NCBI GenBank assembly: GCA_017436035.1
Contig: JAFSDV010000015.1
Location: 1 to 64,000 of the forward strand
DNA: 64,000 nucleotides
Direction of reading: 5' to 3'
Origin: Oscillospiraceae bacterium
GTDB taxonomy: Bacteria; Bacillota; Clostridia; Oscillospirales; Oscillospiraceae
The position numbers were made by a program, and so were the translations under genes. The notes beneath the pieces were generated by a model. It worked only from the letters and a program-made list of their open reading frames with translations. It did not search any database and was not told the origin of the DNA. Below are positions 24,214 to 33,981 of the stretch, in pieces; the stretch's first letter is position 1; each line of letters begins with the position of its first letter.

Positions 24214-24246
24214 GGCGGCTTTCGAAGGAAAGCCGCCCTGATTTTT
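24214..24246 (+). terminator. Terminator after the GH24/SH3 gene
   Basis: A 9-bp stem GGCGGCTTT/AAAGCCGCC with loop CGAAGG, then CTGATTTTT. Confidence 0.75.
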
Positions 24247-24253
24247 ACAGGAT

Positions 24254-24319
24254 GTAGGGGCGGCCCACCCACCGTCGCGTTTTCGAAATCTGTTTGTTTC
24301 GGGCGGCGGCCGCCCTTAC
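24254..24319. repeat. GC-rich fold-back repeat
   Basis: GTAGGGGCGGCC at 24254-24265 is the inverted complement (one G-T pair) of GGCCGCCCTTAC at 24308-24319, enclosing a loop with a TTTCGAAA palindrome. It looks like a dispersed non-coding repeat. It lies in a gene-free stretch (24204-24698) that otherwise holds a terminator, a promoter and the leader of the 2140-aa gene. Confidence 0.6.
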
Positions 24320-24487
24320 GCAAAGGACGCAGGTTTTATACAGATTAAGAAGCTGAACGCCGGGGGAAAACAGATGAAATTACCTGAAAGACAACGTATT
24401 TATCCGGCAAATCGGTATGGGGAGATATGCGTTGTCGAAAAAGACAGGTTTAGTAAGGGTTATTTGTGTTTTTCTTCCAGTTTTTCG

Positions 24488-24516
24488 TTGACACAGATTC
24501 CTGCGTATGGTAAAAT
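24488..24516 (+). promoter_or_regulatory. Promoter of the 2140-aa surface protein gene
   Basis: Consensus TTGACA (24488-24493), a 17-bp spacer and TAAAAT (24511-24516). The predicted leader is unusually long, about 175 bases. Confidence 0.85.
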
Positions 24517-24523
24517 AACCAAA

Positions 24524-24698
24524 AGCAATAAGGATAGGGCAGCACTTGCTGCTATATCCTTGAATCCCGGTGAAGGGTCGTGCTGAAGCGGGCTTTTCCG
24601 GGCGTGTAAATCTGTATAAATTCGGAGTGTGCAGATTCGTTGCGCGTTGCTTTTTGCGCAGATCCATTCGCAGCAGTTTAACTTAAGGAGGAAAAACA
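24524..24698 (+). other. Long structured leader of the 2140-aa gene
   Basis: The untranslated leader contains a two-part stem: AAGGATA (24530-24536) with TATCCTT (24555-24561), enclosing GCAGC/GCTGC with a 4-nt loop, then a CCCGG...CCGGG hairpin (about 24566-24600). The end carries AAGGAGG next to the start codon. I see no match to a known riboswitch class; a role in mRNA stability or regulation is inferred only from its length and pairing. Confidence 0.4.
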
Positions 24699-27600
24699 AT
24701 GAAAACATGCAAACGCTTGTCAGCTCTGTTTCTGATGCTGTGCCTGCTGTTCTCCATGATCGTTCCGGCTGTTTATGCCGACGGAGAAAGCTCAGCCGCA
24801 AGCAGCAGCAACGGAACACTGACATATCGCTTCGGTTATCAGGCTAAAAGTGTAAGAGCTGCAGCAGCCTGCTGGCCCGGCGAAGAGGTGTCCTTTTACT
24901 ATGAAGGCACAGATTACAGCGGCTCGGACGCGACTCTTGGTTACTCAAAGAGCTCGTTCCTGAATATGAATACGGGCCGTGGTTACGATGCCTATTATAA
25001 TGGTACCGGACATGACAGCAGATATATCAACTTCCGGATCAACGGCTCCAGCGGTTGGTTTGCGCTTAAGATTTATGGCGTCAAGGCCGGAACATATACA
25101 TTAAATTTTGACGCAACATTTACTGAGGATACATTCCTTTATGTAATGACCGGAAACGCTTATCAGAGTGCAATCGCCGGCTATCAGAATGAGCTGAAAG
25201 CGGTGGAGGAAGACAGTAAGCGTTATGCAACTGCAATTACAGAATCTTTAACCGGTGTGGCTACTCTGCGGGACGGAAGCACATCTGCACAGGCTACTTT
25301 TGCAGTGGACGGTGCCGGTGTTGGCGAATATGTGTTGCTGTTTAAAACAAGCAAGGCAGTAAAAATGTTCGGTCTGACGATGACACCCGGCGCAGCAGGA
25401 GGCACTACACAGACTCCTTCCGGCAGCGATAAGCCTGCTGAAGAGGAAGCCAAGCTGCCTGTTAATTTCGAGACCGCCTACAAGGATATCGTTGCTACTG
25501 TAGAGTGTGAGAGAGCTGCAGTGGATGAGGTTGACGGTCAGGATTACCTGTATCTGCTCTTTAAGGGTCAGAATATGCTGGTATATAATTTGGATACCGG
25601 TGAGCTGGTAGACAAAAAGAGCGATGTGTTTACTACCCCTCGTGATGTTTATATTGACGAAAATGACATCGTATGGGTCTGCGGCGCTACGAAGAAGCTG
25701 TACCGTTACGATCCCAGAACAAAGGAAGGCACATCCATTCCCATGGGTTCCGGATTGTTCCCGATTACGACCAGCTTTAATGTCTTCGGCCTTTCCGGAG
25801 ACGGTCAGGGCAACCTGTACTTTGGCACTTACGACACCGGCTATCTTGGAAAGTATGATACAAAGACCGGTGAGTTTTTTCAGCTGAGTTCGCACCTGAA
25901 CAGCGGATCGAGCGAAGAAGCTGACGCTACATACGCCGGCGGCGGCGGTATCATCGTGAAAGACGGATATGCTTACTTTGCGATCGATGGCAACAAGAAT
26001 ATGGATGACCATTATACCCATGAAATGGTCAAGTTCGACCTGACCACCAATCAGATCGTGGACTATTTAGATTTCAGTCATCTGATGGCAAGCACCACAA
26101 AGCTTCCCGTGCATGTAAACCTGATCGGCGACAAGTATCTGATCGCCAGCACCGGTGATTCCTCTCGAGGTACTGTAATTGTTGATATCACTGGTGAAAA
26201 GATGGAACTTGTGACCATTGAAGGTGTACCCGGAGTTAAGGGTGGCATCTCCGATGTGCTCGACGGCAAGGTCTACTTTATGGGTCAGGGCAACACAGGC
26301 CTGCTCGCTATGGATGTTGCCACCGGAGCAATTTCTTCTACCAAGATTGGAAATGATCAGGGTCTTTCTCTGGAGCATGGCAGCTTCGTGACTATTGACG
26401 GTCTGCCGGGACCGTCTCTGCTGACCTACACCAGTCCCCGCGGCTTGGATACTGTCGATCTGAGAATCTATAATCTCGCTACTGGAGAGACAAAGATCCT
26501 GACAGATTATACCAAGGGCGAAGGCTCCGGCAACCAGCTGCGTTCCATAGCCCTGTCTGAAGACGGAAAGATCGTTTACGTAGGTGCTTACGGCGCATCC
26601 TTGGTTGTAGGTTACGATGTGGCAACCGGCAAAAAAGTTCAGGAATTTTACACCGGCGGCAGCCAGAATGACAGTCTGCTGTGCCATAACGGTTATCTGT
26701 ATGCCGGTATCTATTCCCAGTGCTCCATCGGACAGTACAACCCGTCCACCGGCGAGGGTACAGTCCTGAGCCAAATCAACAACGGTGCCTTCTATCAGAA
26801 CCGTGTCCATGCCATAGCTGCCGGTGACGGCAAGGTGTTTGTAGGTACAGTGCCTGCGATCGGTCACCTGGGCGGCGCACTGATGTGGTATGATATGGAA
26901 CAAAACCGCATCTATGTAACGGTTGGTCCTGACCCGACTGATGTATATTATACAAATGCCGGTAACACCACCACAAAGAACTGGTACAGCGCATATACGG
27001 ACACGCCGGCTGACGGTATGCTGGACGTGAATGTTGACGGCAGAATCAACACCACTGACTACTTTATCACGATCGACGGCGTTGATGTGCCTGTATACAC
27101 CGGTGTAATTGAAAATCAGTGTATTAACAACCTGATCTACAAGGATGGCTATCTGATCGGCAGCACCACCCGTTACGGTGGCTCCAGCTCAATCCCTGAA
27201 AATATCAACGCTTGTATATTCATTTATGATGTCGATGCGATGAAGGTCGTTACGACCTGCGATGTAACAGAGTTTATCAGCGGGCTGACTACACCTGTGG
27301 ACTTTATTGATGCCATGGCGGAGGATCCCGATATCAAGGGTAAATTCTGGGGCGTTGTATCCGATACGCTGTTCTCCTTTAACATTGACCTGACAACACA
27401 GACGATCTCCAACGTCACAGAAGAGCTGTCCTTGGGCAAGATCAAGTATACAGCCGGCGGCTGTAACTGGGACAGCCGGGATATCCTGTTTGACGGTGAT
27501 TATATGTATGTAGTCTTTGGTCAAAAGGGTACATATATGATCGAGCGGGACAATGTGAAGAATTATGTCCAGCTGTCCACCGCCGTGCCGAAGCAGATGG

Positions 27601-30600
27601 TTCAGGCGGCAGACGGAAATATCTACTTTATTAATAACCAAACAAATCTGCAGGTCCTGAAGATCGCAGACCTTGTGCAGGACGTCATGGATGAGCAGGG
27701 CGTTCCCAAGGTGGCAGGTCTGATCAACGCACTGCCTGACGCGTCCAAGATCACACTGGACGATGAAGCTGCCGTGCTGAAGGCACGTGCGTCTTATGAT
27801 GCACTGTCCTCCGTTGCGAAGAAGCTGGTTGACATTACAAGGCTGAAGGCTGCTGAAGTGGTTGTTAAGCCCCTGCGTCAGGCAGCAGATCAAGCGGCTG
27901 TTAATGCGGTGCAGGCGAAGATCAATGCGATCGGTACTGTTACACTGGATTCTGAGGCGGCAATTAATGATGCCCGTGATGCATATAATGCACTGAGTGA
28001 AGGACAAAAAGCGAAGGTCAACAACTATAAGAAGCTGACAAAGGCGGAATCGGATCTTGCATATGAAAAAATTCCCGCAGAAGAAAAGGCTGTTGCGGCG
28101 GAAGTTGTTGCAATGATCAACAGCATTGGCAAGATCACACTGGATTCCAAGGCGAAGATCGTTGAGGTGCGGAAGGCCTACGATGCACTGTCACCGGCGC
28201 AGATGAACCTGGTCACGAATTTGGAAGTGCTGACTGCTGCGGAAGACCTTTATTATGCAATGGAAGAAAAGGTGCTGAAGACCTATAACTTCAGCTACCA
28301 GACTGCATGTACAGAGCTGGGCCTGAAGCTGAACGGTAACAACCTGATGAATACACCTACTTCGGATTCTATTAAGAATTATTACGATCAGGGTATATTC
28401 AACTGGCATCTGCACAGCTATAACAGTTCGCTCAGAGGCGCGCAGTTTGATCCGGAAGGCTTCCTTATGGCCAGATCGATCCCGGGTGACTGGATGGCGT
28501 TTGTGATTAACAATCCCGGTCAGGGAACCTACAGACTGACAATGAATCACTTCGCTACCTTCTGCGGCGCTGAAGAGATGAATGTTTATATCATTCCTTA
28601 CAGCACAAAGGATGTCGAAGCGGCGCTGACAGAAGAAAATCTCGTAGGTGTGGTTAATTGCTATGACGCAGATAACGTCACGTCCAATATGGATAAGCCT
28701 GATAACAGCACGATGACCTCCAGCGTTATGGGCACCTGGACTCCCGGTGACGATGCGTTCTATATTGTAGTATATAAGTGCCAAAAGGCAAACCCGGATG
28801 CGCTTGCCAATTACGAGCTGCGTAAGGCAAATGCTTCTGACCGCGGTTCTAATATGTACGTATCTCAGCTGATGATGATGCAGATTGACAGTGAGATCAA
28901 GTCTGTTCAGACCGCTATCGATAACATGGTTTCTGCCGATAAGGTGACCATGAGATCTAAGGCTGACATTCAGGCTGTGCGGGCAAAGTATGATGCACTG
29001 GGTACATTCAAGAAGCCCTATGTGGATATCACAAAATTGGTTGAGGCTGAGAAGGCATATCTGAAGGCTGCAGGTATTTTCAACTTCAGCTATGTAACAG
29101 AGTGTAAAGCACTGGGTCTGACCAGCGGCTCCAACAATCTGCTGAGCTCCGCATTTACCTCCAAGCTGAAGGATTACCGCTCTAAGAGCTATTTCAACTG
29201 GGGTGTTGAGAGTGTAAAGAGTACCTTGACTGAAGCAGTGTTCTCTGAGAACGGTTATTTGAAGCTGAGATCCAAAGAAGGTGACTGGGTAGCGTTTACG
29301 ATCGATAATCCCGGTGCCGGTCCTTGGAAGCTGTCTCTGGAATATGTTGCATGCGCAACAGCTGCCGAGGAAATGAAGGTATATATCCTGCCTGCGGGCA
29401 CTAAGGATATTGAAGCCGCATTGACAGAGGATCGGCTGATTAGCACGATCAACAGCTACGACGCTAACAATGTTCCGGCTGCAGGTGACGACCCTGCTGC
29501 AGGTGCGTATTCCACAAAGAATATGGGTTACATAGTAACCGGCAGTGAAAAGGGCTGCATTGTTGTTGTTCAGTGTGCAAAGGCAAATAGCAGCTCCAAT
29601 GCATATAATTCCAATATGTATATTTCCAAGCTGGTTATGGAGCTGGATGAAAAGGTTAAAACAACGCTGGATGCAATCGATGCTATCGACAGAGTGACAC
29701 TGGAATCTGAAGCCGCGATCCGTTCCGCTCGTGCAGCTTACAAGCTTCTGGACAAGGAGCAAAGAACGCTGATCACCAATTTGGATGTGCTTGTTGCTGC
29801 TGAAAAGACCCTTGAAGAGCTGCTGACACAGGAAGACCGTGATGCTGCAAGAGCGGTTGAAACATTGATCAATGCCATTGGTACAGTCACAATGGATTCC
29901 CGGATTCCTATCGCTGTTGCAAGCAAGGCTTTCAGTGCGCTGACTGATGTTCAGGAGCGTTATGTTTCAAATTTGGCAACGCTGCTTCAGGCAGAAATCA
30001 AACTGAATGATGTCAGAATCGAAATTGAGGGCGCGGCTTCGAGAGAAGTTGATGCGCTGATTGATGCCATTGGCAAGGTAACCCTGGAATCCGGTGCGGC
30101 AATCAAGGATGCCAGCTTTGCCTATGATATGCTGACAGATGATCAGAAGAGAATGGTTGAAAAGCACGATGTTCTTCTGGCGGCTAAGGCAGAATACGCA
30201 AGCTTGAAGAGTGCGGCTGACAAGAAAACACCTGCCGCAACAAAGCCTGTTACCTTTGATTTTGATGTGATTGCAAAGAATACGCAGGCAAAGGCTGACG
30301 GTCTTGGATCCATGCTGCCGACGAACACCATTACCCATTCCGGCGCGCAGGAAGGCGTTAAGAAGCTGAAGGAGAATGGCTATATCAATTGGTATTATCA
30401 CAGCTCCTTGACCAGTACCAGCTCTACCTCTCCCGGATTCTATGACAAGCGTGGATATGTTTACACAAAATCTACCGCTATCGGAGAGGACTATATCGCG
30501 TTCTTCATTGATAACCCCGGCAGAGCTGTTTGGGACGTAACAGTTTATAGACCTATGGGTATATACGGTGCATCCGAAATCGGTGTTTATATTCTGCCTC

Positions 30601-31121
30601 AGGATACCGGTGATATTTCCGCAGCATTGTCTGAGGAAAATCGGATCGGTACGTACAGCAGCTACAAGAAAGGCGGCTTGGCAACACCGGAGCAGACAGA
30701 TATTACAGGCGAAAATGCAACATTCAGATGGACAAATGAGAGTGGCATGGATGAAAGCCTTATTCTTGTAGTGCGAGTAGACGGTGCGGAAAGCAGCGGT
30801 AGTGCACGGCTCTATCTGTCCCGGATCGAATTGAACCCCACTGTTGACACTGTGATTTGGCTGATTGACAGCATTGGAACAGTAACTGCTGACTCCAAGG
30901 CAGAGATCGAAAATGTACGCGCTGCTTATGATGCACTTACTGAGGACCAAAAGGAACAGGTCACAAACTATAAGGTGCTGACAAAGGCAGAAAAGGCTCT
31001 GGATAAGGCACTGAATGGTGCGTCTGCTGGAGGCACTGTGATTACAGTCGTTGCTATTGTAGCAATCATTGCGGTGGCAGCGGGTGCAATCGTTGTGATT
31101 CTGAAGAAGAAAAAGAAGTAA
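24699..31121 (+). CDS. Giant membrane-anchored surface protein with beta-propeller and four repeated sandwich domains
   Basis: A 2140-aa exported protein. Signal peptide cleaved after VYA (27). Domain J1 at about 40-230 (NTGRGY, KAGTYTLNF, YVLLFKT). Beta-propeller at about 258-988, with repeats such as YRYDPRTKEGTS and LGKYDTKTG, similar to streptogramin-lyase/YncE propellers, and an inserted calcium-type loop LDVNVDGRINTTD near 773. Eight alpha-helical repeats of about 55 residues (pattern INAIGTVTLDSEAAI, AYNALSEGQK) surround three more sandwich domains at about 1194-1396, 1460-1650 and 1849-2046. C-terminal transmembrane helix and KKKKK end. No enzyme motif is evident; adhesion or ligand binding is inferred. 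Confidence 0.88.
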   Translation: MKTCKRLSALFLMLCLLFSMIVPAVYADGESSAASSSNGTLTYRFGYQAKSVRAAAACWPGEEVSFYYEGTDYSGSDATLGYSKSSFLNMNTGRGYDAYYNGTGHDSRYINFRINGSSGWFALKIYGVKAGTYTLNFDATFTEDTFLYVMTGNAYQSAIAGYQNELKAVEEDSKRYATAITESLTGVATLRDGSTSAQATFAVDGAGVGEYVLLFKTSKAVKMFGLTMTPGAAGGTTQTPSGSDKPAEEEAKLPVNFETAYKDIVATVECERAAVDEVDGQDYLYLLFKGQNMLVYNLDTGELVDKKSDVFTTPRDVYIDENDIVWVCGATKKLYRYDPRTKEGTSIPMGSGLFPITTSFNVFGLSGDGQGNLYFGTYDTGYLGKYDTKTGEFFQLSSHLNSGSSEEADATYAGGGGIIVKDGYAYFAIDGNKNMDDHYTHEMVKFDLTTNQIVDYLDFSHLMASTTKLPVHVNLIGDKYLIASTGDSSRGTVIVDITGEKMELVTIEGVPGVKGGISDVLDGKVYFMGQGNTGLLAMDVATGAISSTKIGNDQGLSLEHGSFVTIDGLPGPSLLTYTSPRGLDTVDLRIYNLATGETKILTDYTKGEGSGNQLRSIALSEDGKIVYVGAYGASLVVGYDVATGKKVQEFYTGGSQNDSLLCHNGYLYAGIYSQCSIGQYNPSTGEGTVLSQINNGAFYQNRVHAIAAGDGKVFVGTVPAIGHLGGALMWYDMEQNRIYVTVGPDPTDVYYTNAGNTTTKNWYSAYTDTPADGMLDVNVDGRINTTDYFITIDGVDVPVYTGVIENQCINNLIYKDGYLIGSTTRYGGSSSIPENINACIFIYDVDAMKVVTTCDVTEFISGLTTPVDFIDAMAEDPDIKGKFWGVVSDTLFSFNIDLTTQTISNVTEELSLGKIKYTAGGCNWDSRDILFDGDYMYVVFGQKGTYMIERDNVKNYVQLSTAVPKQMVQAADGNIYFINNQTNLQVLKIADLVQDVMDEQGVPKVAGLINALPDASKITLDDEAAVLKARASYDALSSVAKKLVDITRLKAAEVVVKPLRQAADQAAVNAVQAKINAIGTVTLDSEAAINDARDAYNALSEGQKAKVNNYKKLTKAESDLAYEKIPAEEKAVAAEVVAMINSIGKITLDSKAKIVEVRKAYDALSPAQMNLVTNLEVLTAAEDLYYAMEEKVLKTYNFSYQTACTELGLKLNGNNLMNTPTSDSIKNYYDQGIFNWHLHSYNSSLRGAQFDPEGFLMARSIPGDWMAFVINNPGQGTYRLTMNHFATFCGAEEMNVYIIPYSTKDVEAALTEENLVGVVNCYDADNVTSNMDKPDNSTMTSSVMGTWTPGDDAFYIVVYKCQKANPDALANYELRKANASDRGSNMYVSQLMMMQIDSEIKSVQTAIDNMVSADKVTMRSKADIQAVRAKYDALGTFKKPYVDITKLVEAEKAYLKAAGIFNFSYVTECKALGLTSGSNNLLSSAFTSKLKDYRSKSYFNWGVESVKSTLTEAVFSENGYLKLRSKEGDWVAFTIDNPGAGPWKLSLEYVACATAAEEMKVYILPAGTKDIEAALTEDRLISTINSYDANNVPAAGDDPAAGAYSTKNMGYIVTGSEKGCIVVVQCAKANSSSNAYNSNMYISKLVMELDEKVKTTLDAIDAIDRVTLESEAAIRSARAAYKLLDKEQRTLITNLDVLVAAEKTLEELLTQEDRDAARAVETLINAIGTVTMDSRIPIAVASKAFSALTDVQERYVSNLATLLQAEIKLNDVRIEIEGAASREVDALIDAIGKVTLESGAAIKDASFAYDMLTDDQKRMVEKHDVLLAAKAEYASLKSAADKKTPAATKPVTFDFDVIAKNTQAKADGLGSMLPTNTITHSGAQEGVKKLKENGYINWYYHSSLTSTSSTSPGFYDKRGYVYTKSTAIGEDYIAFFIDNPGRAVWDVTVYRPMGIYGASEIGVYILPQDTGDISAALSEENRIGTYSSYKKGGLATPEQTDITGENATFRWTNESGMDESLILVVRVDGAESSGSARLYLSRIELNPTVDTVIWLIDSIGTVTADSKAEIENVRAAYDALTEDQKEQVTNYKVLTKAEKALDKALNGASAGGTVITVVAIVAIIAVAAGAIVVILKKKKK

Positions 31122-31148
31122 CGTTCAAATCAAGTAACATCGTTAAAA

Positions 31149-31188
31149 GATGCAGCAGAGTGGAACGCTCTGCTGCATCGATTTTTTT
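31149..31188 (+). terminator. Terminator after the 2140-aa gene
   Basis: A perfect 12-bp stem GATGCAGCAGAG/CTCTGCTGCATC with a 7-nt loop, followed by GATTTTTTT. Confidence 0.9.
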
Positions 31189-31206
31189 GTAAAGGAGTAT
31201 TTTGTG

Positions 31207-31235
31207 TTGATTTTCACAATTATATATAGTATGAT
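31207..31235 (+). promoter_or_regulatory. Promoter of the 883-aa gene
   Basis: TTGATT (31207-31212), a 17-bp spacer and TATGAT (31230-31235). With the terminator at 31149 this makes the gene an independent unit. Confidence 0.7.
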
Positions 31236-31273
31236 ATTTTAACTTTAATTATAAAATACGAGGAGGGACAACT

Positions 31274-33925
31274 ATGGACAGAAAAAAACGTCTGTGGGCA
31301 CTCATGCTTGTAATCTTATTGATATGTTCAGTAATTGTACCTGTTGTTTACGGTGACGGAGAAGATGTGGCGCAAAGCCAAACATCCGCGATCCCTGTTG
31401 CTCCTGAAATAGCTTGTCAAGATATGATACAAACCGTAAGATGTGAGATTGCGGCTACGGATGAGGTTAACGGTCAGGATTATTTGTATCTGCTCTTTAA
31501 GGGCAATATTATGCTGGTTTACAATCTGGATACCGGTGAACTGATTGACAAAAGGACAGATGTTTTTACTACACCAGTTGATATTTATATTGATGAGAAT
31601 AACATTGTGTGGGTATGCGGCTCGACTAGAAAGCTCTATCGTTATGATCCCAGGACAAAAGAAGGAACTTCCATCTCTATTCAGTCAGCACTGTTTCCGG
31701 TTACTACCAACTGGAGCGTGTATGGAATTTCCGGGGATGGGAAGGGGAACCTGTACTTTGGTACTTACGACACCACCTATCTTGGAAAGTATGATACAAA
31801 AACAGGTGCGTTTTCCCGGCTTGGCGGTCAGCTGAGCACCGGTGCGACTAAGGATCCGGATGGGATATATTCCGGTAAAGGCGGCATCTTTCTAAAAGAC
31901 GGATATGCGTATCTTACAATAAATGGAAATAAAAACGGTGACAGTCATTATTCTCATGAAATCATTAAATTTGATTTGGAAAATGAGATGATTGTGGATT
32001 ATATTGACTACAGCCACCTGATGTCCAGCAGCAAAAAGATGCCTGATTATATGACGCTTATAGGTGGGAAATACCTGATTGGCAGCACTGATGAGGCAAC
32101 TACAGGTACGGTGATCGTGGATATTAGCGGCGAGAAGATGAAACTCGTAAAGCTAGAGGGTCTGACTGGAATTAAAGGCGCTGTTTCGGACGAGATTGAT
32201 GGCAATGTTTACTTTATGAGTCAGGGGAATAAAGGCCTGATGTATATGAATATTGCTACCGGAAAGGTTTGCTCTGCAGGAATTGCCAATAATGATATAC
32301 TGGCATGCAGACATGGCGGTGCAGTAACGATTGACGGTGTGCCTGGTAAATCTCTTTTGACATTTAAAAGCGCTTCTGGGTCAGATACAGTTGATATCAG
32401 CTTCTATCATGTTGCTACCGGAAAAAGTGAAACAATAAGGGATTATACCAAAGGTGTTGGTTCGGCTAATCAGCTTCGTTCCATTGCGCTGTCTGAGGAT
32501 GGAAAAATTATTTATGTAGGTGCATACGGTACACCGAAGGTGTCTGGATACGACATTATTACAGGTGAAAAGGTCCATGAATTCTACACCACGGGCCAGA
32601 ACGACAGCTTGCTTTGGTATGATGGCTACCTGTATACAGGAATCTATTCCTATTGCTCTATTGGTCAGTATATCCCTGAAACCGGAGCGGGAAGAGTTCT
32701 GAGCAGAATATACAAAACCGGCTTCTTTCAGAACCGCGTCCATGCTATTGCGGCAGGTGACGGAATGGTATTTGTAGGGACAGTGCCCGGAGCAGGTCGT
32801 TTGGGCGGATCGCTGATGTGGTATAATATCGAGGAAAAAAGGATCTATGTTACGGTTGGACCGGAAAAAACAGATGTATATTATACATACGCCGGAAATT
32901 TGAAGACAAAAGACTGGTACAGTGCCGTTACCGGTGCATTAGCCGACAGTATTCTGGATGTAAATAACGACGGCGCAGTTGATAATGATGACGGTTTTAT
33001 GATCGTTGATGGCGTCCAAGTGCCTGTATATACCGGTGTGATCGAAAATCAGAGCATTAATAACCTGATTTATAAGGATGGTTATCTCATCGGAAGTACC
33101 ACCCGCTACGGTGGATCCGGCTCTACTCCGGAGAATGCCAATGCAGTTCTTTTTGTTTATAATGTGGAGACTATGGAGCTGCTCACAACATGCGATGTAA
33201 CGGAGTTTATCAGCGGTCTGACCACACCTGTAAATTTTATTGATGCTATAGCAGAGGATCCGGAGATTGAGGGGAAATTTTGGGGCATTGTATCCGATAC
33301 CTTGTTCTCTTTTAATGTAGACCTGCAGGAGCAGATGATCTCTCAGGTTCAAGAAGAGTTGTCCTTTGGAAAGTCAGCTTATACACATGGCGGCAACAAC
33401 TGGGACAGCCGGGATATTCTGTTCGACGGTGATTTTATGTATGCGGTTTTTGGTCAGAACGGCACATATATGATCGACCGGAACAATGTGCAGAATTATG
33501 TGAAGCTGTCTAGTGCAGTACCGAAGCAGATGGTGCAAGCGGCAGACGGGAATCTTTATTATATTGAAAACAAGACGGATTTGAAGGTTTTGAAGATTGC
33601 GCAGGCTGCTCAGCAAATTATGGACGATAATGCGCTTTCCAAAGCAATGGCAATGATCGCCGCACTGCCTGATAAGAACGCTATTACGCTATCTGATGAA
33701 GCTGCTGTGCTTATGGCTCGCGAAGCTTACGATAAATTGCCGGATAAAACGAAGCTGCAGATTTCTAATTATAATAAGCTGACAGAAGCAGAAGATGCTT
33801 TTGAAAGATTGCGGAACGAGGCGCAGTTAAAAAAGATTCTGATTCCTGTAGGTATTGTAGTAGTGGTAGCTGCCGCTGCGGTCGTGGCTGTTGTAGTTCT
33901 GAAGAAGAAAAAGAAGCAAAGCTAA
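31274..33925 (+). CDS. Membrane-anchored beta-propeller surface protein (paralogue of 24699)
   Basis: An 883-aa exported protein that keeps the propeller of its neighbour but lacks all sandwich domains. Signal peptide cleaved after VYG (27); propeller about 48-776 (YRYDPRTKEGTS, LGKYDTKTG, NSRDILFDG-like NWDSRDILFDG); calcium-type loop LDVNNDGAVDNDD near 560; one helical repeat about 792-850 (AALPDKNAITLSDEAAV); transmembrane helix and KKKKKQS end. Long stretches are nearly identical to the 2140-aa protein, so the pair arose by duplication followed by loss or gain of domains. GAGGAGG precedes the ATG. The function is unknown. Confidence 0.9.
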   Translation: MDRKKRLWALMLVILLICSVIVPVVYGDGEDVAQSQTSAIPVAPEIACQDMIQTVRCEIAATDEVNGQDYLYLLFKGNIMLVYNLDTGELIDKRTDVFTTPVDIYIDENNIVWVCGSTRKLYRYDPRTKEGTSISIQSALFPVTTNWSVYGISGDGKGNLYFGTYDTTYLGKYDTKTGAFSRLGGQLSTGATKDPDGIYSGKGGIFLKDGYAYLTINGNKNGDSHYSHEIIKFDLENEMIVDYIDYSHLMSSSKKMPDYMTLIGGKYLIGSTDEATTGTVIVDISGEKMKLVKLEGLTGIKGAVSDEIDGNVYFMSQGNKGLMYMNIATGKVCSAGIANNDILACRHGGAVTIDGVPGKSLLTFKSASGSDTVDISFYHVATGKSETIRDYTKGVGSANQLRSIALSEDGKIIYVGAYGTPKVSGYDIITGEKVHEFYTTGQNDSLLWYDGYLYTGIYSYCSIGQYIPETGAGRVLSRIYKTGFFQNRVHAIAAGDGMVFVGTVPGAGRLGGSLMWYNIEEKRIYVTVGPEKTDVYYTYAGNLKTKDWYSAVTGALADSILDVNNDGAVDNDDGFMIVDGVQVPVYTGVIENQSINNLIYKDGYLIGSTTRYGGSGSTPENANAVLFVYNVETMELLTTCDVTEFISGLTTPVNFIDAIAEDPEIEGKFWGIVSDTLFSFNVDLQEQMISQVQEELSFGKSAYTHGGNNWDSRDILFDGDFMYAVFGQNGTYMIDRNNVQNYVKLSSAVPKQMVQAADGNLYYIENKTDLKVLKIAQAAQQIMDDNALSKAMAMIAALPDKNAITLSDEAAVLMAREAYDKLPDKTKLQISNYNKLTEAEDAFERLRNEAQLKKILIPVGIVVVVAAAAVVAVVVLKKKKKQS

Positions 33926-33945
33926 GACCTTTAACTGATGTAAAG

Positions 33946-33981
33946 GCACAGCAGGGCGTTTGCCCTGCTGTGCTTATTTTT
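33946..33981 (+). terminator. Terminator after the 883-aa gene
   Basis: A perfect 12-bp stem GCACAGCAGGGC/GCCCTGCTGTGC with a 4-nt loop and a T-rich tail (TTATTTTTT). Confidence 0.9.

Noticed and set aside
28191..29762. Minus-strand open frame of 523 codons inside the 2140-aa gene
   Set aside because: Antisense to repetitive coding sequence with regular codon bias; composition (His/Ile-rich) is typical of antisense frames.
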